A stretch of 64,000 bases of DNA from Pectinophora gossypiella (GCF_024362695.1 NC_065417.1:303001-367000); one strand, 5' to 3'. Shown: positions 51,700 to 62,267, counted from the first letter of the stretch. Notes: a model not told the origin generated them from the letters alone. Numbers and translations are program-made.

Positions 51700-51770
51700 A
51701 TGTACGGGAATCGAACCTGGACATTTAGGTTAGAGCCGGACACTCTAACCACTAAACAGAGGACGCAGCA
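51700..51770 (-). repeat. tRNA-like SINE head
   Basis: Minus strand: TGTTTAGTGGTTAGAGTGTC (A box) and CAGGTTCGATTCCCGTAC (B box) at tRNA spacing. No SINE-1 body follows. Confidence 0.45.
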
Positions 51771-52039
51771 GCGATGATATATGAAAAAAAAGGAACTTAC
51801 GATTAAGAATCATAATTAGTTGATTATTTGTTTACTTAGTATGATTAATAAGGTTCAACAGGAAATATGCTATTACACCTAAACAGTCATAAAATATAAC
51901 TTTTGACACGACTGGATCGCTGCCAGTTTTAGAGCATCAGAGCAATTTTAGTTTTCATTTCATTTCATAGCAAAAAAAAACATTTGTCGTCATATCTCGT
52001 TAAATATTAGTTTTTCGATAAAAACACAAGTATTAAATG

Positions 52040-52135
52040 TTAATCACTTTAAACGATAAGGCTACCATTTGCTATGTACGCCAAGAGCCTTTTATTTTGG
52101 TGCATTAAAGTATATTTTTAGTTGTTAATTGTACT
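52040..52135 (+). repeat. LINE-G 3' tail, decayed
   Basis: CACTTTAAACGATAAGGCTA, CCATTTGC and TTTTGGTGCATTAAAGTATA. Confidence 0.6.
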
Positions 52136-52309
52136 TATTGATATTTTCCATCGATTGGAATAACAAAGCATTAACATTTTGACAAAAAAATCGAAGTTGC
52201 TTTTTTTCCAAACCTGGTCCGGCGTGCGACACATCTTTAACATTTTAAGGCCGAGATTTCCAGGAGCAATAGAAACATGGGGTTTGGATTTTAAAAGGAC
52301 ACGTCTTTA
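52136..52309. other. unassigned interval
   Basis: Nothing supported. Confidence 0.3.
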
Positions 52310-52513
52310 TCATTTCTTTTTTATACTGTGGCGTTCTGCTACTCTACCACACTTAGGTAAGTCTTTCGCTTGAACTCCTGACTTGTCTATCACCAACGCG
52401 GAGGTTTCCGGGTCGTCTGCGACTGTCACGCAATTGTTTCTTGCGTGCGCAAGCGACGCAATTGCTGCGGTTACCAGCTCCGTTGCTGTCAGGTCACCTG
52501 TATTAGCAGACAA
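52310..52513 (-). other. coding-like stretch, possible exon or retroelement piece
   Basis: The minus strand reads GDLTATELVTAAIASLAHAR, NNCVTVADDPETSALVID and KSGVQAKDLPKCG, with GC-rich third positions unlike its neighbours. At its start the minus strand has CTAATACAG|GTGACC, a fair acceptor-type junction. I do not recognise the protein. It could be a host exon or part of a repeat ORF. No clear donor follows at the 3' side. Confidence 0.3.
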
Positions 52514-52684
52514 TGGGGTTTAATGAGAAGTACTCTCTGCTGGTAAAAAAGTCTCAAAAATGAATAAGAATATTTTACCTAGAATGAGTACTGAGAATTT
52601 TCCAACTTGGCAGAGGGCAGCAGTAACTGTCAGTACTATTTAGAGGCGGAGGACAGGAGTCCTAGTACGGCTTTGAAATAAGAC

Positions 52685-52812
52685 TACTCTGGGCGCCATC
52701 CCACTCGCGTCAGACAGAGTACTGCGGGGCGGAAGGCAAGAGGGAAACAACTGCCCTATTCTTCCCTAAAAAAGTTGCATGGAGAATGAGCGTGACTCTT
52801 TTAGTAGAATAG
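52685..52812 (+). repeat. LINE-D 3' fragment
   Basis: GGGCGCCATCCCACTCGCGT, GGCAAGAGGGAAACAACTGC, CCCTAAAAAAGTTGCATGG, then diverged end GAGCGTGACTCTTTTAG. Confidence 0.65.
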
Positions 52813-53477
52813 AGTAGAATAGAAATAGTTTATTATAAAAGGACGCCACACACAAAAAAAGACAACAACATCATATCAAATTTCCAATTTTTTTATCAAA
52901 CTTTTTCATTTTTAGTGATGTTGACTAAGGACGTATCTACAAGCGACATAACAATACACCTTACACAATAGTCACTCTTGTTTACAGTTTCCTTTGATAG
53001 GTCCCAAACTTACGAAAATGTCTAAATAACATGAACTCACTCGCAACTCGCGGTAGTTGCGAAGCTAGTCGGTTAGTTAGCCCTAGTGTTCGTCACCGCA
53101 GCCAGTCCCGCCGAAATATATTTGGACCGCCGCACTCTCTCGATAATTGGCCAATGAAAACGTCGCACAGTGCAGCTATAGGTACTCATACCATGAATGG
53201 TGGACATTTTCATTAGTGAAGAGATTGATTCAAAAAGGAATACTAATCTGCTGGACTGCGAGTGAAGAAAGGAACATAAAATGTACTCGGGTATTATAAT
53301 TACCAATCTAAGAGTCTGCTTATTCTGGCACGACCACGGCCATCACCTAAACATCACTAGTCAGAAGAATTTTAGACTAACATTTTCTTGGTTCATACTT
53401 TTTGAAACGCGATTTTTCCGTAGACGGGTTTTAGTCTTTAAGCTTTAATTATTTTCGTCTATGTGGTAGATAAAATC
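52813..53477. other. unassigned interval
   Basis: GC-richer patch near 53,085-53,160 with AATTGGCCAATG. No gene recognised. Confidence 0.35.
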
Positions 53478-53630
53478 CTTGATAGCGTGACTTTCATTGT
53501 AGTGTCACAGGTTCGAATCTCGTTTCAGGCTATAAACCACCATAACCACTTAATTAATTTTTATGGGTTTGAATTTATATTTGGATCATAGATTTTTCAT
53601 AGATCATAGGTTTCCTGGATTTGTGCTTTG
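53478..53630 (+). repeat. SINE-3, 5' part
   Basis: TCACAGGTTCGAATCTCGTT (B box), AACCACCATAACCACTTAAT, GGGTTTGAATTTATATTTGG, ATCATAG. Ends before the tail. Confidence 0.6.
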
Positions 53631-54325
53631 TTAATGGAAATGCCCCCCCATCTTAAGACTGCTGCTGTTAGGGTTGTAACCACTTCATGTCTCTTGATTA
53701 CTAATAGCTCTGCCCACACCGTTAAGGGTTAATAACCCCTACAATAGGCTTTTATTTATCTCCGAGACCCTAGGTCCCAGATGCCTTTTGCACTTTCATT
53801 TTCTTAGACAATAATTTAATTTAGGGTTCACTCCAGTTTATAGGAAGGGTCGCACATTATGTAGGTAGGTACCTAAATAACAGGACGAGTAAAATTTTAT
53901 AGTTACCATGGGTTCCGTAGTAAAAGTTTACACTTTACAATGGGACCCAAGTAATCTAATTTTCTTTTAGTTATTGCGCGTAAAATCATACACGCCGACA
54001 TAACCTAGTAAAGTTCTTTATTCGAATTTTAAGTTATTTCAATTTTTGAATGTAAACATCATGAATATTTTATACCTTAACATCACTACCCTAGATTTGA
54101 GTCCGCCATTGAATATTGAACCGGCCAATTACCTATTGTGGCCGAGAACAATGAGACTGGTTTTAGCAACGATTTACATTATTTTCAGTCAAGTACAAAT
54201 CCTAGATGAATAGAAACATTGATTATAATTATAACCTAAGGAAAAGAGTTTTATTATCTTATAAACACAAAATAGATTTAACACACCTTTAAATTACCTA
54301 CATAACTTTTGTTGGACTTTTGACA
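53631..54325. other. unassigned interval
   Basis: Nothing supported. Confidence 0.4.
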
Positions 54326-54451
54326 GCCTACGTGCTCTAGTGGTTAGAGCGTTAGGCTCACGATCTGGAGGTCCAGGGTCGATTCCCGATGGAGACTTTG
54401 TTGAAATCATTTTGTGAGACTAACCTTTGTTTGGTAAGAATCACCTGATTG
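54326..54451 (+). repeat. SINE-1 head and partial body
   Basis: CAGCCTACGTGCTCTAGTGG, TTAGAGCGTTAGGCTCACG, GGGTCGATTCCCGATGGAG, CATTTTGTGAGAC, breaking off at CACCTGATTGT where MITE M1 sequence begins. Confidence 0.7.
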
Positions 54452-54720
54452 TCTCAGAATCATGGTCTGGATCATTCCCCTCAGTACACGTTATGGTGTC
54501 AGTAACACCTATACATCAGGGTGTAAGTGACATCGTAACGAATAGGTACTGAGAGGGATGTTTCAGCTCATTATTCTGAGTTAATATTAAAAATAAAAAT
54601 AATTTAAAAATAACCTAAAAAAATCATGAATTTTGCGACGGAAAATTCCACTTGATATTAACTCAGAATCATGGTCTGAATCATCCCCTCAGTATTTGTT
54701 ACGTTGTCACTAACACCCTG
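54452..54720. mobile_element. MITE M1: right-arm piece plus a full copy
   Basis: 54,452-54,510 is an M1 right arm (TCAGAATCATGGTCTGGATC to GGTGTCAGTAACACC). A full copy follows at 54,517-54,720, starting CAGGGTGTAAGTGACATCG and ending TTGTCACTAACACCCTG. Confidence 0.75.
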
Positions 54721-55061
54721 TAGTACGTACATGTACTCGTATGTAAAACCGATATAAGTACGATAATATTTACACGACATTTATAATAACCCAAATACCT
54801 AGCAGTGGTTATATTTCCTGATGATAATATTAAAATGAAATGGGATTCGCAGGAAGCGGGCCAATAACTCAATAACGGTACAAATGGGTCGGCCGATGCC
54901 TACGTCCACGGTTGGTTCCACTGCAATGAAATGTTAACACATCCGATATTTGTGGATAATTTTCACTGACTATAAAAAAAACGTTCTGAATTCGAAATAG
55001 GCTGTGACTGAATAGGCAGAGAGGGGATGGAGTAAATCTAGCTTGGTGTCGATACGAATAG
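54721..55061. other. unassigned interval
   Basis: No supported feature. Confidence 0.35.
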
Positions 55062-55480
55062 GCTAGTTTCCAACTAGTCAAATCAGTTACTTTTTACTAA
55101 ACATCAAAACACGAAATTACTAAGGAATTTGTGTGAAAACGCACACTGTGATGTCATAGAAAAACATGATAAAATGTCGGACTTATTAGAAAGAAGAAAG
55201 AAAGAAAGAAAATATTTATTTCCATATTGGACGCTACACTTACAAACTTAAATTACAGAAATTAAAAAAAAAAACAAAGCCAAATAGACATTTATTATTA
55301 CATTTTTCTTTATTTAAATTCATAAACAAATTAAATAGAAAAAAGAAAATGATTTTCGTTAGTATTAGACCTGTTTTTATTTTATAAATTTTAGCGCAAT
55401 AGTCTAATTTCCAACTAATCAAATCAGTAACTTTTTTCTAAACGTCCAAATAAAAAAACAATGGAATTTATATGACTGCT
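55062..55480 (+). repeat. two R2 repeats in direct order
   Basis: CTAGTTTCCAACTAGTCAAA, TCAGTTACTTTTTACTAAAC at 55,064 recurs at about 55,403 as CTAATTTCCAACTAATCAAA, TCAGTAACTTTTTTCTAAAC. The intervening 300 bp include a (GAAA)n tract at 55,188-55,212. An inverted copy is at 21,762. Confidence 0.55.
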
Positions 55481-55984
55481 TTATAATATTCAGTTCCTAT
55501 CTTTTAATTTCTTTATGATCGCAGTAAATAAGTAGTATAATGGTGCCAATTCCTGTAAATACCATCTAATTTTATTTTAAGTTATATCTGTCATTTTCTT
55601 ATCCGCCGAAAAGGAAAGGGAGCCATTATGTTAGTTTTTTTTATTATGGTTGTAAATAATACTTAATCAAAATTTTCATAAAACATTTTTTGCTCATATT
55701 TTTGTATTTGTTGCCTTAAAAATCTAGAAAAAAAAATATATTTAGGTATTGAATAGGTACTGAATTTGTGTATTAATTTCGGAGCTTTTCGTGGAGATTC
55801 TAAATGTGGGTGGTCATTCAGACATCTGAATAACTGGCCACTTTTTAAATTAATTTTCTCATTAATTTTTTCATAAATTAATTAGGTACGAAATATCTAA
55901 ACTAAGGTATTAAATAGTAGCTAATAGGTATTGAATGTTAGTAATATTTTAAAGCTGATATGTCACTTTGGGCAGTCATTCTGA
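55481..55984. other. unassigned AT-rich interval
   Basis: Nothing supported. Confidence 0.4.
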
Positions 55985-56110
55985 TGTTCACGACATCGTG
56001 GGACATCTTGGGGTCACGGGTTCGAATCTCGGCTTGGGTTCGAAACCACTACACATTCGACTTTATAGATTTCACGCGGTTTCAAGTAGGTGTATGACAT
56101 ATACTTGATG
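55985..56110 (+). repeat. SINE-3, 5' part
   Basis: GGGGTCACGGGTTCGAATCT (B box), CGAAACCACTACACATTCGA, CTTTATAG, CACGCGGTTTCAAG. Confidence 0.6.
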
Positions 56111-56519
56111 ATATATTTTTTATAAAAAACGACGGCGACGTGCTGAATTTAATCACCGAGGGGGTGAAGTAAATCAAGCTCAGCACCGACCCAAATTGGT
56201 GCGGGGCGGAGTCTGTCCGTTCTACACGTATTCTTTATTCTATGCTAACGTGTAAGAACATCAGAAACCGCTCAACAAGTTGTAAATATAGCACCTAAGT
56301 AGTGGCGAATAGTTTAAAAACAAGTACTTACATGGGATGCAAGTATTGCAAGTTGGTAACTGCATTATGCATGTGCAGTCCACTGGCTTGCAGTTCAGTT
56401 CACTTAGCTAACCACCAACAGACTACACTTAGAATACCTTAAACTTGCTCCTAAGCTCGTTAAAAGTATGTGTGTATTGAATGCGGGTTTTCTACCTTTA
56501 TCTCTTGAAAGAGAGTTTT
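56111..56519. other. unassigned interval
   Basis: Nothing supported. Confidence 0.4.
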
Positions 56520-56691
56520 TACAGGGTCCATTTACCTAACCTGAAGATTTGACAGGTGCGGTTTTTGTAGAAGTAACTGCCTGCCTGACCTTCCAACCAA
56601 AGAGAAAACGAGCCCAATACAAATTGGGTCAAATACCTCCGAAACGCGTTTTTCGGGAATGTGGGTTTCCTCAAGATGTTTTCCTTCACCA
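56520..56691 (-). repeat. SINE-2, 3' half
   Basis: ACAGGGTCCATTTACCTAAC, CTGAAGATTTGACAGG, CTGCCTGCCTGACCTTCC, GGGAATGTGGGTTTCC. No head. Confidence 0.75.
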
Positions 56692-56942
56692 CGTATATAT
56701 TGCTGCAAATATCCATTGAGGGCTTGCGAGCTGTAGCTCTGTGCACCCCGATAAATATACGGAAAATTTCCAACAGTAACGCACTAAACATTTCATCCGA
56801 CATCACTCACTATAGATATGTATGTAGGTATAGTACACAGCTGATGCACCATGCATAAGTAAGAGAAGTATCGACGCCTGCAAAGACAGACAGACGCAGG
56901 GGAATCGCTGCACTGTACTTGAAGAAGGAGCTGCGTTATTCT

Positions 56943-57040
56943 GGGAGAAATGAACATAACACGACTATGTCCCAATTGGAGTAGTCAGAGGTACATTCGT
57001 CGTAAGATGAACTAAGAAACACCGCAACGCAACGACACCA
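56943..57040 (-). repeat. LINE-H 3' tail
   Basis: CGACTATGTCCCAATTGGAG, TAGTCAGAGGTACATTCGTC, GTAAGATGAACTAAG: inverted relative to 9,066. Confidence 0.6.
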
Positions 57041-57069
57041 CACCTGTAGGGACTGCATGACACCCGCGC

Positions 57070-57200
57070 CGGCGCCGGCGGCGCGAATTATATCGAGGCT
57101 TTCGACTAATAGCCGTTTAGCGTCCATCTACGTAGATAGCATTCGTATCCTTTATTGGGCGAAGCGCTCAATATAATTCGGGCCGCGCGGCGCGGTTGTC
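57070..57200. mobile_element. M5 fold-back repeat, GC-rich ends
   Basis: Left: GGCGCGAATTATATCGAGGC, TTTCGACTAATAG. Right: TATTGGGCGAAGCGCTCAAT, ATAATTCGGGCCGCGCGG. These are inverted copies. The left arm matches 15,486-15,520. Confidence 0.6.
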
Positions 57201-57627
57201 ATGCAGACCCGGCTGGTGTCTTGTTGGTTATACTCAATTCAATTTTGAAATTTAATAACTTTACTAGCATAATGTATATGCATAGTACAATATCAGTGTG
57301 AATACAATATAGGTTCTGGTGACTACTCAAGGAAAGAATAACATTTTTACTCTAAACAACAAACGAATTAACTCAAAAGTCCGCATAAACTTCCGAGTTA
57401 TAATGTCCGTCCCGTTCCCGTTCCCGCCGAAAAGTCCCTCTACCAGAGACATATCCGTCTTCTACAATCCTCAGTCCAGAATAAGTATGTACATTATGCG
57501 GTTGCGCGTTTACGGAGTAAGGTAGCGGAATTTTTCGCGCCGATACTCCGCGAACGGGATGCATTATTGAAACATCCTGTAGCTGTCGACATTTCACTGG
57601 TCATAATATTATATACTTGAGCTATGG
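57201..57627. other. unassigned interval
   Basis: Nothing supported. Confidence 0.35.
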
Positions 57628-57705
57628 CGACTTTGAGGGCTCAATAATAACCCTAAACACCAAGGTTGCTTAGGTTTGGTAATTCACCTTACAAGCCATG
57701 TGATA
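57628..57705 (+). repeat. SINE-1a tail remnant
   Basis: GAGGGCTCAATAATAACCC, CACCAAGGTTGCTTAGG, AATTCACCTTACAAGCC, ATGTGATAGAAG. Confidence 0.6.
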
Positions 57706-57829
57706 GAAGCAGAATGCTTGAACAGTCTTTACAGCTTCTTCTTCTAATCCTTTTATCTGTTGGGTTGTAGGGCTCGAATAACAGATTTCCACTCGCGATC
57801 TTTGCAGCTTCTGTAGCTTGCTCCCATGA

Positions 57830-58168
57830 AATGTTTTAAGACAGTAGTTAAACAAAAACTTTACAAAAAATGTTATTATAAAGTTAGTGATTATTTAGAA
57901 GATATGAATGCATGGGATTAACTGTCTGAGAACTGATATTAGGCAGCTAAATTACTCAATTGTATACCAATATTTTATGTTTATTTTTATTTTATTAAAG
58001 AACGTCTAGGGCCCTGTGCCGAGGTTTTTCTTGCAGCTTCTTTTCCCCGACTATACAGGTTGTGAGAAGCTGCAGTAGTTTTAGGCGAATGAGACGTTCG
58101 TTATATAAAAAATGACGATTCAAAGTGTAACTATGTTACCTACTGAATAAAGATATTTTTGAATTTGA
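57830..58168 (+). repeat. LINE-F 3' part
   Basis: TTAAGACAGTAGTTAAACAA, GGGCCCTGTGCCGAGG, TATACAGGTTGTGAGAAGC, then GACGATTCAAAGTGTAAC and AATAAAGATATTTTTGAATT, ending TTGAAT. Near-identical to 60,963-61,310. No ORF. Confidence 0.75.
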
Positions 58169-58169
58169 A

Positions 58170-58262
58170 TGACGAGAGTTTTTAACTCTCGGTCAACCGA
58201 ACGTCGCCAGGTTTCTGGGTCTTTGGGCCGCCCTCTTTTGCGTTTTCCACGCGCACACCAGG
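58170..58262 (-). pseudogene. LINE ORF C-terminal remnant
   Basis: Minus strand GKRKRGRPKDPETWRRSVD then RELKTL: the GRPK.TWRR..E.E-type end found in several LINE polymerases. About 30 codons. Confidence 0.6.
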
Positions 58263-58265
58263 TCA

Positions 58266-58475
58266 GGCCAGGCCACCTGATTATCCGAAAGTAAGATGAT
58301 CCGTGCTTCGGAAGGCACGTCAAGCCGTTGGTCCCGGTTACTATTTACCAATGTAAATGAGTAATCGTTACATGAGCCATGTCAGGGACCTTTGGCGGCT
58401 CAATCATAACCCTGACAGGGTTGATGAGCCTGGTATTCCATCTCACAACACACACGATAACAAGAAGAAGAAGAC
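58266..58475 (+). repeat. SINE-1a, 5'-truncated
   Basis: CCACCTGATTATCCGAAAG, CGTGCTTCGGAAGGCACG, CATGTCAGGGACCTTTGGCG, CACACGATAACAAGAAG. Confidence 0.8.
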
Positions 58476-58769
58476 CAGTGTTGCGAACTCTTCGTAGGTT
58501 TTGTAATCTTTTTATATTATTATGTTTTTTTATATTTATTCTTTTTTGACGTTTTGTATGTTGATTTTGTTTTTACTTCTTGTCGTTTGCTTTTGATGGT
58601 GACTGGTGAAAATATATTAAATAATTCTCAAAGCTAAGTATCTGTTATTCCTTCATTTCATTTAGTTATACAGTCCACTTCATATTCATCAGCTACCACC
58701 GTAGCTCACAACCAGGTCAGAGCTCGTCAGGACAGGAGTTTTACAGCAAGACTTTATAAAATAGATTTT
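58476..58769. other. unassigned interval
   Basis: Nothing supported. Confidence 0.3.
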
Positions 58770-58925
58770 AACCTTCCATCCGTAGAGATTATATCCGAAA
58801 TAATTTCTCTTCTCCCATGGGTTTCACACTGTCTCCATTCCAAACTTCATCTAAATCAGTTCAGTGATTTAAGCGTGAAAAGGTAGCGTACAGTTACTTT
58901 TGCGTCAATAATATTAGTATGGATA
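58770..58925 (+). repeat. LINE 3' untranslated fragment
   Basis: CTCCATTCCAAACTTCATCT, AAATCAGTTCAGTGATTTAA, GCGTGAAAAGGTAGC, AATAATATTAGTATGGA. This is very widespread wording at LINE 3' ends in Lepidoptera. Confidence 0.6.
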
Positions 58926-59129
58926 TTGTAGATATGGAATTACTTTAATTTCGGTATAAAAGGGGAAAACGGCTGACATAGCAACAAATACTCGTTACTC
59001 CTCATACCGCTGGGACTACTTCATAGTGGAGATAAAAGCTTTTCTTTTATTAGAATGTAAGCAAGCACTAGGGGAAGAGGTTTTTTTTGGAAATCCCTAA
59101 CAGACTACTACACAGATTACATAAATAGC

Positions 59130-59250
59130 AAATATTCATCCCACTGCTGGGCACACGCCTCCCCTACAGCAACTGGAGGCGGTATGGAGCATACTTCACC
59201 ACGCTTCGGGTTGGTGGAGGTGTACTTGGGCTAGTAACCGGGTTTATCAA
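59130..59250 (-). repeat. SINE-1b tail
   Basis: TCCCACTGCTGGGCACACGC, CTCC..GTATGGAGCATAC, CACCACGCTTCGGGTTGG. Confidence 0.65.
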
Positions 59251-59464
59251 CGCGTAACTCTTTATCTATTTGTGGAGATTTCTCATTAGAATTGTCAACA
59301 TCTATCGTCTAAATCTATGTATAGTTATTATTTGACTGTTAATCTTCCTAAGAAAATAAAATAAATAAGTTGAGTCCAAAAATCAACTTTTAAAACACCA
59401 CATTTTAAAAAAAGAAAACTTTCCAAACCGTACATTATTCTTCTTCTTAATACCTAAGAATTCT
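59251..59464. other. unassigned interval
   Basis: Nothing supported. Confidence 0.3.
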
Positions 59465-59585
59465 CTCAGCGAGTGAAAGCGCCCCTCAGCGCTCCCCACT
59501 TGTCCGACCAAGTAGTTAATTCAAATATCTTTATTTTCAGATTATTGTCCATAGATGTTAGTAACGTAGTTAATGCCATCTAAGA
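59465..59585 (+). repeat. retroposon E, decayed and interrupted
   Basis: CTCAGCGCTCCCCACTTGTC, GACCAAGTAGTTAAT, about 50 unrelated bases (including TTCAAATATCTTTATTTTCA), then GTAGTTAATGCCATCTAAGA. The repeated GTAGTTAAT on both sides suggests an insertion. Confidence 0.55.
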
Positions 59586-59611
59586 CTAATTTATAATTTT
59601 AATACATACTT

Positions 59612-59721
59612 ACATATATAAACTCACGCCTATTTCCCACCGGGGTAAGCAGAGACTATGGAATTCCATTCGCTTCAATCCTGACACACTTCTCTTGCTT
59701 CCTCCACATTCACCAATCGTT
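59612..59721 (-). pseudogene. LINE-A 3' fragment
   Basis: AAACTCACGCCTATTTCCC, CACCGGGGTAAGCAGAGAC, CTTCTCTTGCTTCCTCCAC: same as the 3' end at 44,392. Confidence 0.75.
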
Positions 59722-60063
59722 TTCGTTTTATAATAAGTCAAGTCTTAACATGTAAGAGCTTCCAATGAACAAAGCTACAACCTCGTGAAGGCATTCACAG
59801 TAGGTAACTTGGTAAGTGCTATGAGCCTCCTCTCTAACGGTTCCTGTAATGGCCGATACTACGGCATGGCTTCCGATCTTCCTACATGGATTACTATAGC
59901 CGAGATAGCCTATAAAAATCTACTGCGGTAGAACATTCTCCTAAGAATATTAGTTTTTAACGCTGTTCAGAATCGCTGCCACAAAATTGCCCTTAAATTA
60001 AAAAAAAGTATTTAATAATCTAAAATTAAATTATTTATTAAACGCAAAACAACATACAGTTAT
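59722..60063. other. unassigned interval
   Basis: Nothing supported. Confidence 0.3.
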
Positions 60064-60255
60064 CTACAAACAGAAAAACTCCTGCAAATCATCACACCGA
60101 GGCAAAGTGCCCAAAAGACTGGTAGCATTTCCCCTTTGACCAGCTAAACCAACCCTTTGACAGAAGTAGCTACTAGTAGGTAGAAGTAGCTCGACGAGAC
60201 GCTTCGAAAGATCCTTAATGAAACCTTTTGTCAGCGGGCCAAATGGTCCCATCGT
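60064..60255 (-). pseudogene. retroelement ORF C-terminal remnant
   Basis: Minus strand reads GPFGPLTKGFIKDLSKRLVE, then SSYFCQRVGLAGQRGNATSL and LGTLPR before a stop. The pattern F..Q R...A.QRGNA.S..GTL is known to me from the C-terminus of LINE-type polyproteins in Lepidoptera. 62 codons remain open. Family placement is from memory. Confidence 0.45.
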
Positions 60256-60477
60256 CTCAAATCATCACCTAATAATTCATTTTTATTATTTATCTTTTGT
60301 TTCTGTATCTTGTATTACCTGTGCGAGCAATATAAAGTATTTGTTGTTATGTTAATTTCGACAACTGAAACCCGTACAAATATAGTTTAGCTTAAGAATA
60401 CATTCAATATTTAAGTTTATATGTTTTCCGTAATAATTTCCGACCCTGTCGTAAAGTAAAACTTAGGAAAGAGATTT
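60256..60477. other. unassigned interval
   Basis: Nothing supported. Confidence 0.3.
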
Positions 60478-60682
60478 ATGAAGCGGATGCCAATAAGTAA
60501 GTCGCCTCAGCGAACATACCGCGATCAAATCCAGAAAGTTTTAAGGAAAGGCCAGATCAGTCCTTTAAACCGGCGAGCATGCGTGAAGGGGTTGATGAGA
60601 ATGGAAAAAGTGAAAGTGGGGTCAGGATCGGCGTAAGGGGAATTCCGTAGTGTCTGCCTACCCCAATGGGAAATATATATTT
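60478..60682 (+). pseudogene. LINE-A fragment
   Basis: Plus strand reads TYRDQIQKVLRKGQISPLNR, RACVKGLMRMEKVKVGS, matching the DQIGDVLRKG..STLNRRACMKRLM region of LINE-A. A stop follows after about 55 codons, and the end CCTACCCCAATGGGAAA is the family 3' wording. Confidence 0.65.
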
Positions 60683-60689
60683 TTTTACC

Positions 60690-60846
60690 CACGACGGAAC
60701 GGAGCAGGTATATGCGTTTATGGTGAGAGATGTTTGTTTGTGTGTGCGTTTGTGCAAAGTAATGTTCCCACCTATCTTCTAAACTAATGATCCAATTTTG
60801 ATGCGGTTTTCAATAACGGGTTTGTCTTTGATGAGTTCATGTTCTT
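60690..60846 (+). repeat. LINE 3' untranslated fragment
   Basis: CCCACGACGGAACGGAGCAG, TATCTTCTAAACTAATGATC, CAATTTTGATGCGG: generic LINE tail wording. Confidence 0.4.
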
Positions 60847-61376
60847 ATTAAAAAACGTCTAGGGCCCTGTGCCGAGGTTTTTCTTGCAGCATCTTTTCCC
60901 CGGCTATACAGGTTGTGAGAAGCTGCAGTAGTTTTAGGCGGATGAGACGTTCGTTATTCAACTGTTTTAAGACAGTAGTTAAACAAAAACTTTACAAAAA
61001 AGGTTATTATAAAGTTAGTGATTATTTAGAAGATATGAATGCATGGGATTAACTGTCTGAGAACTGATATTAGGCAGCTAAATTACTCAATTGTATACCA
61101 ATATTTTATGTTTATTTATATTTTTTTAAAGAACGTCTAGGGCCCTGTGCCGAGGTTTTTCTTGCAGCTTCTTTTCCCCGGCTATACAGGTTGTGAGAAG
61201 CTGCAGTAGTTTTAGGCGGATGAGACGTTCGTTATGTAAAATTGACGATTCAAAGTGTAACTATGTTACCTACTGAATAAAGATATTTTTGAATTTGAAT
61301 TTGAATATGTAAAAATTGACGATTCAAAGTGTAACTATGTTATCTACTGAATATAGATATTTTTGAATTTGAATTA
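60847..61376 (+). repeat. LINE-F cluster: three overlapping tail copies
   Basis: 60,847-60,962: tail part starting AAAAAACGTCTAGGGCCC. 60,963-61,310: a longer copy almost identical to 57,834-58,168 (TTAAGACAGTAGTTAAACAA to TTTGAATTTGAAT). 61,306-61,376: a further repeat of GACGATTCAAAGTGTAACTA to TTTGAATTTGAAT. All in the same direction. Confidence 0.75.
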
Positions 61377-62127
61377 TGTAGTTTTTTTAAGTTACAAAAG
61401 CACTATACGTAGGTCCTTCAATGTGTCAGAATACACGTAAGTATTTATCAAATATGAACATTATTTACCAAACGACCTCAAAATGTAGTCACGTGCCTTT
61501 TTTTACGACTACCATGAGAATATTGCCCCGTTTCATGTTTACTAGATTAAAACGGATCACGTCCTGATATATTCACAATAATAATCCGCTGACGACTCCT
61601 CTCATAAAACTCCGATACGAGTGACGAGGCAAAAACGTCGGCAAATCCGCTTCAAAGCGTCTCTAGACCACTACCATAGGCTGTTGGCACTTCGCGATCG
61701 AGTTGAAAATCAGAAATCGTAATTATCATCGATAAACTTGTTGAAGGTTAATGTAACATTTTTGAATTTACGTCCTTTCGCAAGGTGTTATGGCTGAGGA
61801 GAAGAAATGACAAGAAAGTGCAACAGCAACACATCTTTTAAATCAATGAGGGTATACATTACAAGTTATTTAATAACTAGAGAAAAATTATTCAATACCA
61901 GACATTTTTTATCTTTTAGGTAGTCATTAATCTTATAAGTTTTTTTACATAAAGTAAGCTTCACATGAGCTTTAAATTTATTTTCTGACAATTTTAAAAT
62001 ACTATCTGGTATTTTATTGTAAAAACGTAAACATAACCCCAAAAAGGATACGTACTCCTTCACAACCACAGGTGCTTCAGCAGACACCTCCACGTTTTAT
62101 TTAATATAGTTAAAAGGAAAAAGACGA
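61377..62127. other. unassigned interval
   Basis: No recognised gene. A 75-codon minus frame (61,866-62,093) reads VVKEYVSFLGLCLRFYNKIP and further KFKAHVKLTLCKKTYKINDY. This resembles the C-terminus of reverse-transcriptase-type ORFs (lepidopteran LINE proteins ending in FYNKIP...FK..VK..L..K.YY...) and is probably a LINE remnant. Confidence 0.45.
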
Positions 62128-62267
62128 ATGATTGACAACTTTTTTTTTATTATTATTATTTTTTTTTTGACGTGACTTATTGTAGATTTGCCGCAGATGG
62201 CATTAACTACTTGGCCGGACAAATGGGGAGCGCTGAAGGCTCTCACCCGGTAAGATGATTGACAACT
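62128..62267 (-). mobile_element. poly-A retroposon E, about 95-bp copy with 13-bp TSD
   Basis: ATGATTGACAACT flanks it exactly at 62,128-62,140 and 62,255-62,267. The insert has a T-rich tract (T, ATT repeats, T10), then GACGTGACTTATTGTAG to CTCACCCGGTAAG. Its 5' end lies within three bases of that of the copy at 18,261. Confidence 0.85.
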
